28,804 nt of DNA from CAZJUP01 sp964549275 (GTDB lineage: Bacteria; Fidelibacterota; Marinisomatia; Marinisomatales; TCS55), in the NCBI GenBank assembly GCA_964549275.1, contig CAZJUP010000024.1, forward strand, positions 1 through 28,804. Reading direction: 5' to 3'. Below, piece by piece: positions 1 through 5,643 of the stretch (position 1 is its first letter; the number at the start of each line of letters is the position of its first letter). Made by a program: the position numbers and the translations under genes. The notes beneath the pieces are model-generated. The model did not search any database. It was not told the origin of the DNA and was given only the letters and a program-made list of their open reading frames with translations.

Positions 1-58
1 ATCAGGTATTTTTTGGAGAATCATACAATGTTGCACTTACTACTTGAATCCAAGATTT
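1..58. mobile_element. Terminal repeat resembling an IS30-family end (left)
   Basis: The first 58 bases match the reverse complement of the last 58 bases of the window at 52 of 58 positions by eye (mismatches at 3, 5, 24, 28, 53 and 57). The core TGTTGCACTTACTACTTGAA, read on the minus strand, has the GATTCAA...GCAACA layout I associate with ends of IS30-family elements; that assignment is from memory. The element body would lie to the left, outside the window. The reading frame of the adjoining restriction gene meets a TGA inside this repeat (45-47), which fits an insertion that removed the 5' part of that gene. Confidence 0.5.
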
Positions 59-656
59 GATTTATGCAACAAGAGATTTAGATATTTCAAATTTTCCTAA
101 AATAAGAGATCATTTTATTAAATATCAAAAAGTTATTAAAAACAGAAGTCAAGACAGGGGCGAAATTCAAGCGGCGCTGAAATTAGGTAAATGGTGGGTG
201 ATTTTTGCAGCAAGAAACAAAGAAATATTTATGGGTGAGAAGATTATTTCACCGCAAAGATCTTATTCAAATAAATTTTCCTTCAATAATACAAATTGGT
301 TTTCCAGTGCTGATGTTTATTACATAACAAAAAGGGATAGAGAATTGAATCTAAAATATATACTCTCTCTTTTAAACTCAAAACTTTACTTTATTTGGCT
401 CTATTATCGTGGTAAAAGGAAAGGTGAAATGTTAGAATTGTATTATAAACCTTTATCTGAAATACCAATTAAGAAAATTAGTTTAGAAGAGCAAAACCCC
501 TTCATTAATTTAGCCGACCAAATTCTCACTGCCAAAAAAGCCAACCCAGAAGCAGACACCACCGCCCTTGAAGCAGAAATAGACCAATTGGTTTATGAGT
601 TGTATGATTTAACGGAAGAGGAGATTGCGATTGTTGAATCTTCAATTAGGAATTAA
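57..656 (+). pseudogene. C-terminal fragment of a type IIG (Eco57I-like) restriction-modification enzyme
   Basis: About 199 residues remain, beginning IYATRDLDISNFPKIRDHF and continuing through LLNSKLYFIWLYYRGKRKGE and PLSEIPIKKI. These are hallmarks of the TaqI-like C-terminal specificity domain of single-chain type II restriction-methyltransferases, followed by the usual tail with a LADQIL helix and the EIDQLVYELYDLTEEE segment. The methyltransferase and nuclease parts are absent. Family members run to about 1,000 residues, so only the target-recognition end is left. The frame closes with a TGA at 45-47 inside the IS-like terminal repeat, and the listed TTG start is probably not a real start. 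The fragment should have no activity alone. The DNA is visibly more AT-rich than the core genes, which fits an accessory origin. Confidence 0.75.
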
Positions 657-1035
657 GAATTAGGAATGAAAAAAGATAATGTCATACAGGAGAAGAGTTA
701 TGCTTTTGCACTACGGATTGTAAAGTTATATCAGTTTTTAGTTAAAGAGAAGAAGGAATTTGTATTATCTAAACAGATTCTACGAAGTGGGACATCCATT
801 GGTGCAAATGTAGAAGAAGCAATTGGCGGGCAATCCGAAAAAGATTTTAAATCCAAAATGGCAATAGCATATAAAGAAGCACGAGAAACCCATTATTGGC
901 TTCGTTTACTTCGAGATAGCGATTATTTATCAAAAGAAAGCACCAAAACTTTATTATCGGATTGTGATGAAATATTGAAAATTTTGGGCAGTATCATTAA
1001 AACAATGAAAATTCGTAATTCTTAATTGAAGATTC
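636..1035. repeat. Inverted repeats framing the four-helix-bundle ORF
   Basis: The segment at 636-665 starts GAATCTTCAATTAGGAATTA. Its counterpart at 1011-1035 is the reverse complement of GAATCTTCAATTAAGAATTA plus CGAAT. Together they could pair as a long stem enclosing the 666-1025 ORF. The left arm overlaps the last codons of the restriction gene fragment and contains short direct repeats of the type ATTAGGA/ATTAAGA, which recur at 1102-1119. The layout is like that of 23S rRNA intervening sequences, where the S23/IVP ORF sits inside a stem, but here the host is a restriction gene. Confidence 0.6.
666..1025 (+). CDS. Four-helix-bundle protein (S23/IVP family)
   Basis: The 119-residue, nearly all-helical protein has the family core VLSKQILRSGTSIGANVEEA followed by SEKDFKSKMAIAYKEARETH and a YWLRLLRDSDYL helix. 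These identify the TIGR02436-type four-helix-bundle family, first seen in 23S rRNA intervening sequences and related to the Avd accessory protein of diversity-generating retroelements. Known relatives bind nucleic acid as pentamers, but the cellular role of stand-alone copies is unknown. The start ATG lies 10 nt after the stop of the restriction fragment. No reverse transcriptase or template repeat is present, so a retroelement role has no support here. The length is normal and the frame intact. Confidence 0.85.
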   Translation: MKKDNVIQEKSYAFALRIVKLYQFLVKEKKEFVLSKQILRSGTSIGANVEEAIGGQSEKDFKSKMAIAYKEARETHYWLRLLRDSDYLSKESTKTLLSDCDEILKILGSIIKTMKIRNS

Positions 1036-1044
1036 TTAATTAAA

Positions 1045-1119
1045 ATGTTGTATGGGCTGACGGAAGAAGAGATACAGATTGTGGAAGAGAGTGTGAAAAA
1101 ATTAAGAATTAGGAATTAG
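1045..1119 (+). pseudogene. Orphan second copy of the restriction-enzyme C-terminal tail
   Basis: This short frame reads MLYGLTEEEIQIVEESV then KKLRIRN and stop. It parallels the end of the 57-656 fragment, LYDLTEEEIAIVESSIRN. Several nucleotide differences lie at third codon positions (for example TTA versus CTG, GAG versus GAA), so it is a diverged paralogous tail and not a fresh duplication. No body of a restriction gene precedes it: the four-helix-bundle ORF sits in between. It is most simply a relic of another R-M gene or of the original tail displaced by an insertion. Confidence 0.65.
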
Positions 1120-1124
1120 GAACT

Positions 1125-1253
1125 ATGAGTGTTGAGCCGAAGCAAAACGCTGACCGACAAAATCAATTACAAAATTTTTTAATTGAATTAGCAAAAAAAA
1201 CAAAGTACCGTAGAATTGGTTTGGTACTACCGTTATTTTGGGAAACACAATAG
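1125..1253 (+). other. Small unassigned ORF, possibly a decayed gene
   Basis: An ATG-started frame of 42 codons (beginning MSVEPKQNADRQNQLQNF, ending LPLFWETQ) ends at a TAG. The same frame then stays open to a second TAG at 1350-1352, giving a 75-codon stretch with one internal stop. I do not recognise the sequence. No convincing ribosome binding site is present. It lies in the AT-rich strip where chance ORFs are expected, so it could be noncoding. Confidence 0.2.
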
Positions 1254-1478
1254 AGAAGAATTGGGAATAAATGGTTTTCAATCAATATTACGACACTGAA
1301 AAGAAGCGGCTTTATTTACGGCCAACCTGCCAAGAAAATTTATGCAGGTTAGCTAATTCGTTAAAAAGTCGTTAAAATAATAAGAATGTGGTCATACGAT
1401 GAATCACACACGTATTGTGAACGCTACATCACACGTCAGGATGTTTCTAAAATACTAAAATGAAGAAGGGTTGAGATC
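1254..1478. other. Intergenic region with a stem-loop
   Basis: No supported gene. An AACCTGC/GCAGGTT inverted repeat (1324-1330 with 1344-1350) gives a 7-bp stem with a 13-nt loop, but no T-tract follows, so it is a weak terminator candidate at best. The final bases carry GAAGGG (1465-1470) upstream of the YccF ATG, a plausible ribosome binding site. Confidence 0.4.
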
Positions 1479-1940
1479 ATGAAAGCCATTGGCAATTTTA
1501 TTTGGTTTATTTTAGGTGGTATCATCATGGGAATTGGATGGTGGATTTCCAGCGTCATTATGTACATAACAATTATTGGTATTCCCTGGGGTAAATCGTG
1601 TTTTGTTATTGGGAAATTTGCATTTTTCCCATTCGGAAAAGAAGCCATCAGCCGAAAGGAATTAACCGGACAAGATGATATTGGCACGGGTGCTCTTGGC
1701 GCACTGGGGAATATTATTTGGTTTCTTTTTGCAGGGATTTGGTTAGCTATTGGCCATATCTTTTCTGCCTGTTTGAATTTTATTACCCTAATTGGGATTC
1801 CTTTTGGTATTCAGCATTTAAAATTGGCTGGTGTTGCTTTATCTCCAGTTGGTAAAACCATCGTGACAAAGGAAGTTGCAGAGGCTGCGAGAAAAGCAAA
1901 TGCTGAAAGAACTGTTGAAAAATTACGAGAAACTGCCTAA
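1479..1940 (+). CDS. yccF: YccF-domain inner-membrane protein
   Basis: The 153-residue membrane protein is built from two copies of the YccF (formerly DUF307) unit. Copy one has NFIWFILGGIIMGIGWW and IIGIPWGKSCFVIGKFA; copy two has NIIWFLFAGIWLAIGH and LIGIPFGIQHLKLA with an SPVGKTIV loop. Each unit contributes two hydrophobic helices, so about four transmembrane segments and a charged C-terminal tail (EAARKANAERTVEKL) are expected. The function of YccF proteins is not established. It stands alone, with more than 150 nt on each side, between the accessory strip and the core genes. Confidence 0.85.
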   Translation: MKAIGNFIWFILGGIIMGIGWWISSVIMYITIIGIPWGKSCFVIGKFAFFPFGKEAISRKELTGQDDIGTGALGALGNIIWFLFAGIWLAIGHIFSACLNFITLIGIPFGIQHLKLAGVALSPVGKTIVTKEVAEAARKANAERTVEKLRETA

Positions 1941-2096
1941 CTATTACTGTTTAAGAAATTATTAATTCATTCTTTCTAATTGGAAATGAATCAATCATCC
2001 ATAATCAAGAATCGATAATCAACTTATTGAGCTGTCGTAGGGAATAATCCCCGTTCATTTATTGAACAGAAACCCCTAATTTATATTTCTATAACC
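1941..2096. promoter_or_regulatory. Intergenic region with small hairpins and candidate promoter
   Basis: Two weak stem-loops are visible: ATTCATT/AATGAAT at 1965-1991 and GTTCA/TGAAC at 2053-2067. The stretch ATATTTCTATAA at 2083-2094 sits directly before the next ATG. The same 12-mer occurs upstream of the gene at 17692, and a near copy lies before the minus-strand gene ending at 9546. If TATATT (2082-2087) is the -10 element, the transcript would be leaderless or nearly so, in line with the absence of a Shine-Dalgarno sequence. Confidence 0.3.
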
Positions 2097-3308
2097 ATGT
2101 TAAAAAGATCCGTCATCGCTGCTCTTGCCGCTTTAAGCTTGCTTTTAGGGAATTCCTCTCTTGCCGTATTGGAGTTCACGGGAGAAAATATTTCTGACAG
2201 GCATTTAGAACAACTGGCAAAAACCCTTCGGACTGAACTGATGCAATATGATACTCTCGCCGTTATGGATGGGGGGGAGATGCGGCAGGAATTGGCAAAC
2301 CACGGCATTGAATCGCCTCCCTGTTTCGACCACGACTGTGCCGTTGTTGCGGGACTCCTGTTGGAAACCGATTTTGTTGTCTCCGTAAATCTTTCGAAAG
2401 TCGGGGATGTCTTTGTTTTTTTAGGACGGCTTTATGACCTGGATACGGGACGGATTATTAATACGGTCACTTACGACCACGAATATTCTATAGACGGCCT
2501 CCTGACTGTGGGTCTGAAAAATGCTGCATTGATGCTTCTGAGCCAAAGAATCCCCATTCCTGCCCATGAACAAGAAGATTATGTTTATATCGTTAGTAAC
2601 CCGGATGGCGCCAGTGTGCGGGTTGGGCGAAAAGTCCTGGATGGAACCACGCCCCTGGCGCTGGACAGAGTCACGGTAGAAAGCCAGCGCATTACCATCA
2701 TTAAGGAGGCGTATCATCATTATGTGATACGGGGATTTCCGAAAAATGAAACCAGCCGGATTATTCAAGTGAAACTCTCACCGTTGGACCCCACAGCCTT
2801 TCAGGGGCATCTTAAGTTTTCCTCTCCCATGCCGGATAGTATTTACCTTACCTCTGATGATGGAGAAACGTCCTTGTTGATTCCGGAAGGGGCAGAGGAG
2901 ATGACGGCCTTGGAAAAAGGATCCTACACCCTGAACTCTGACAGATATGTTATTCGTGAAGGATCGGTTAAAATTCATCCCAGAAAAACCTCCTTTCTTG
3001 ACCCCACACTTATCCGAAGGGATACCATTGAAAAAAAGATGAATAAACACCGATTCAAGCGTAACATATATTTTTTTACTTCTCTCAGTTTTTTTACCGG
3101 AAGGGGATATTTGGAATACAGCGCCGATAAAAATTATGATCTGTATTTGGCTGACCCGGAAAAACCTGCTTCTCTTCGGGAGACTATTATAAAACAGGAT
3201 AAAGCCAAACCCTGGGCTGCAGGGATAGGAACAGTATTAATTATTCCTGCCCTGTATCACCAGCTTAAAATCATTGGTTTTAGCCGATTATTAAGGGGAT
3301 TGAATTGA
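2097..3308 (+). CDS. Exported CsgG-like/PEGA-domain protein
   Basis: The 403-residue protein has an N-terminal signal peptide (MLKRSVIAALAALSLLLGNS). A CsgG/TolB-N-like alpha/beta domain follows (about 23-150: LAVLEFTGENIS, a MDGGEMRQEL segment, a CFDHDCAVVAGLLLETDFVV segment and a GRLYDLDTGRIINT strand). A PEGA carbohydrate-associated-type domain spans about 163-232 (YIVSNPDGASVRVGRKVL, DGTTPLAL), with a second beta-rich region after it. The CsgG-like fold with a paired-cysteine CFDHDC segment is common in outer-membrane-associated lipoproteins of FCB bacteria; a precise role is not known. The C-terminus has a hydrophobic patch near 370-385. Its stop overlaps the start of the next gene, so the two are probably co-translated and act together at the cell envelope. 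Confidence 0.65.
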   Translation: MLKRSVIAALAALSLLLGNSSLAVLEFTGENISDRHLEQLAKTLRTELMQYDTLAVMDGGEMRQELANHGIESPPCFDHDCAVVAGLLLETDFVVSVNLSKVGDVFVFLGRLYDLDTGRIINTVTYDHEYSIDGLLTVGLKNAALMLLSQRIPIPAHEQEDYVYIVSNPDGASVRVGRKVLDGTTPLALDRVTVESQRITIIKEAYHHYVIRGFPKNETSRIIQVKLSPLDPTAFQGHLKFSSPMPDSIYLTSDDGETSLLIPEGAEEMTALEKGSYTLNSDRYVIREGSVKIHPRKTSFLDPTLIRRDTIEKKMNKHRFKRNIYFFTSLSFFTGRGYLEYSADKNYDLYLADPEKPASLRETIIKQDKAKPWAAGIGTVLIIPALYHQLKIIGFSRLLRGLN

Positions 3309-5200
3309 ACTATAAACGGGTACTTCTTGTAGTATTTTTAGCCGGTTCAGCCTGCGAGTTGGAAGAGCGGATCTGGAGTAATCCATACGATCCGAGAAGC
3401 GATCGCAGTTTATGGGCCCCGGACAGTTTAGTCGCTTATCAAGAATCTGCGGATAAGATAACGCTCACCTGGCGGCGAAATGGAGATGACTTTGACGGGT
3501 TTTACATCGATAAAAAAATCGGAGAAAATTCCTGGCTGGAAAAAATCGCCGAACTTTGGGATTCAGTCTACACTTGGACTGATACACTTGATTTAAAGGA
3601 AGTCGTGGCTAACCCGGTTAACTATACTTACAGGGTTTATGCTTATGCAGATACAAATGTGTCCAACGCTGTAGGGGTTACTGTTCTTCCGGATGTCCCC
3701 GGTGCTCCGGAAGCTGTATCTGTGGATACTGTTTTTTATGATTTCACTAAAATGACGGTGAAATGGACACCATCCCCAGAAGACGATTTCTCTGCATACA
3801 CTTTGTTTCAGGCCAGTGGACAAACAGGGGAAAAAGATTCCATTTACTCTACACAAGACAGAGAGGTTGGGAGTTACGAATTAACTGATTTTGACCCCAC
3901 AGTAGAGAACTGGTTTTGGATCCAGGTTGAAGACAGTACAAGGCAAAAAACAACTGGAAGTGGAATGGGGCACACAGTAGACCCTCCGCCGGAAGCCGTG
4001 GTGCTGGACACGATTTTATATACTCAAAATACGTTTTCTTTATCCTGGTCTCCATCCACAGTTCATGATTTTAAATCCTATAAAGTCCAGCAAATAAATA
4101 TAGTCGACTCTTCAGTAGTTTTACTTGAAGCAGAATTCAATGATATTAACCAAACCACTTATCAATCTGTTACGGATGTGGATAAGGAATATTTTTATCG
4201 GATTACAGTAGAAGATTTTTGGGGTTTAACTGCAGTGGGTAATATTCGGGGAGCTACATCATTTCCTTCCATAGTAGTCCAAACATCTTTAGGGGATGAC
4301 GGGGCAGGGATAGATATACAGAATTTGGCACCCACCGTAGCTGCAGGAAAGTCTCTGCCTGCGCTTACCGGGTATTTCCCCCTGTGGATTCAAGGAGGTA
4401 AAAAAATCTATGCTTTTCATACCTATAGCGCGGGAATGATTATGGATGCCGATGGAGAAAAACTTGAAGTGTTTTCTGAGTTTTCTAATGGGGGTCAGCC
4501 TCTTAACGTAGGCTTCAATCAAAATGAAACGATGGCTGTTTTTTCAACCACAACGGATGCCCTTTATACCTTGGATTTAGAAAACAGAATTTTTAATCAG
4601 ATAACTTTTCCGGATAATAATGAAAAATACGGCGAACCGGAATTTATAGATAACGGGGATAGAATTTTATGCTGGAAAACAGAACATCAGTCAAATAATA
4701 ATCTTGGTGTGCGAGATATTTTAATTCTGGATGCTGATGGAAGCAATACTCAAAATCTTACCCTTGCCGTCAATTTTGCTGAATATACATCAGGACGAAT
4801 GAATGGGGACGGAGATACCCTGGTTTATGTAAAAAAAGGAGAGGGGGTATTTATTGCGGCAAGAAATGATATATCCAACGCCACAAAAGTGTCATCAAAT
4901 ATTCCTGACCCTTCTCCATATTTTAAAAATATTCGCTGGAGTAAAGACTCATCAAGGATTTTATATTGGTCCGGTGGCAATATTTATATTTTTAACAGCG
5001 ATGGAACAGGCCACCGGTTTTTCAATGCAGGACGGTATGCCGATTGGAGCGAAGAGGATTCCAAAATCATTTTTCAGTTTGAATGGACCTCTTCGTCTAC
5101 CAGTGGTAAGATGTATATAAAAGATTCCCGCGCCACCAGTGATGGAGTCCCTGATTTACTGAATGATAGTCCTTGGGCGCAACTCCAACCCCGACAATAA
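3305..5200 (+). CDS. FN3-repeat/TolB-like beta-propeller surface protein, probable lipoprotein
   Basis: The 631-residue protein starts at TTG overlapping the upstream TGA (TTGA), with AAGGGG about seven bases before it supporting this start. The N-terminus MNYKRVLLVVFLAGSACELE suggests a lipoprotein signal with Cys17, although GSAC is an imperfect lipobox. About three fibronectin type III-like units follow (roughly 40-130, 135-225, 230-320), each with a W-centred core such as KITLTWRRNGDDFDGFYI. A beta-propeller resembling TolB/WD40 proteins (about 340-620) carries blades marked ILILDADGSNTQNL and IYIFNSDGTGH. Family knowledge suggests cell-surface binding or scaffolding. No catalytic motif was seen. 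Confidence 0.7.
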   Translation: MNYKRVLLVVFLAGSACELEERIWSNPYDPRSDRSLWAPDSLVAYQESADKITLTWRRNGDDFDGFYIDKKIGENSWLEKIAELWDSVYTWTDTLDLKEVVANPVNYTYRVYAYADTNVSNAVGVTVLPDVPGAPEAVSVDTVFYDFTKMTVKWTPSPEDDFSAYTLFQASGQTGEKDSIYSTQDREVGSYELTDFDPTVENWFWIQVEDSTRQKTTGSGMGHTVDPPPEAVVLDTILYTQNTFSLSWSPSTVHDFKSYKVQQINIVDSSVVLLEAEFNDINQTTYQSVTDVDKEYFYRITVEDFWGLTAVGNIRGATSFPSIVVQTSLGDDGAGIDIQNLAPTVAAGKSLPALTGYFPLWIQGGKKIYAFHTYSAGMIMDADGEKLEVFSEFSNGGQPLNVGFNQNETMAVFSTTTDALYTLDLENRIFNQITFPDNNEKYGEPEFIDNGDRILCWKTEHQSNNNLGVRDILILDADGSNTQNLTLAVNFAEYTSGRMNGDGDTLVYVKKGEGVFIAARNDISNATKVSSNIPDPSPYFKNIRWSKDSSRILYWSGGNIYIFNSDGTGHRFFNAGRYADWSEEDSKIIFQFEWTSSSTSGKMYIKDSRATSDGVPDLLNDSPWAQLQPRQ

Positions 5201-5211
5201 AAGGAAAACGA

Positions 5212-5643
5212 ATGACCCATAAAAATTTAAGGCAAAATGATTTTGATTATTTCACTGAAATACAGGCTCGATGGCGGGATATGGATGGCCTTCGCCATAT
5301 TAACCATGCCGCCTATTTGACCTATATGGAAAGCGCCCGGGTGGTGTATTATCGAAACATTGGATATGGTGACCTGGATAGATGGGATTTGGAATTCAGT
5401 ACGATTCTGGCTTCTATGAAGGTGGATTATTATCATCAATCTACTTTTCCGAATGTCTATAAAATTGGTCACCGTATTTCCCGAATCGGGGGAAAAAGTT
5501 TTGACTTGTTAACCGGGATTTATGAAGACGGTAATGAAGAGCCTATTGTAGTGGGTACGTTTTTAATTGTTTGTTTTAATTATAAAGAACAGAAAACAGT
5601 TCCGGTGCCGGAGTTTGTTCGAAAACAGTTTAACCCTTTTTAA
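5212..5643 (+). CDS. Hotdog-fold acyl-CoA thioesterase (4HBT family)
   Basis: The 143-residue single hotdog domain has the 4HBT signature QARWRDMDGLRHINHAAYLT followed by the YMESARVVYY helix. The Asp in RDMDG corresponds to the catalytic carboxylate position of 4-hydroxybenzoyl-CoA thioesterases. The ATG at 5212 is preferred over an upstream in-frame ATG at 5173 because AAGGA lies just upstream and the N-terminus then matches the family. The upstream start would also overlap the previous gene by 28 nt. It probably hydrolyses acyl-CoA or aryl-CoA esters; the substrate cannot be read from sequence. The next gene's ATG directly follows its stop codon. Confidence 0.8.
   Translation: MTHKNLRQNDFDYFTEIQARWRDMDGLRHINHAAYLTYMESARVVYYRNIGYGDLDRWDLEFSTILASMKVDYYHQSTFPNVYKIGHRISRIGGKSFDLLTGIYEDGNEEPIVVGTFLIVCFNYKEQKTVPVPEFVRKQFNPF

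Noticed and set aside
666..1025. The four-helix-bundle ORF as the Avd gene of a diversity-generating retroelement
   Set aside because: No reverse transcriptase, template repeat or variable repeat is visible nearby.
1320..1352. The AACCTGC/GCAGGTT stem-loop as a terminator
   Set aside because: The loop is long, the stem short, and no T-tract follows.
5173..5211. An upstream ATG extending the thioesterase by 13 residues
   Set aside because: It overlaps the end of the beta-propeller gene, has no suitable ribosome binding site, and the added residues do not match the family; ATG 5212 has AAGGA upstream.
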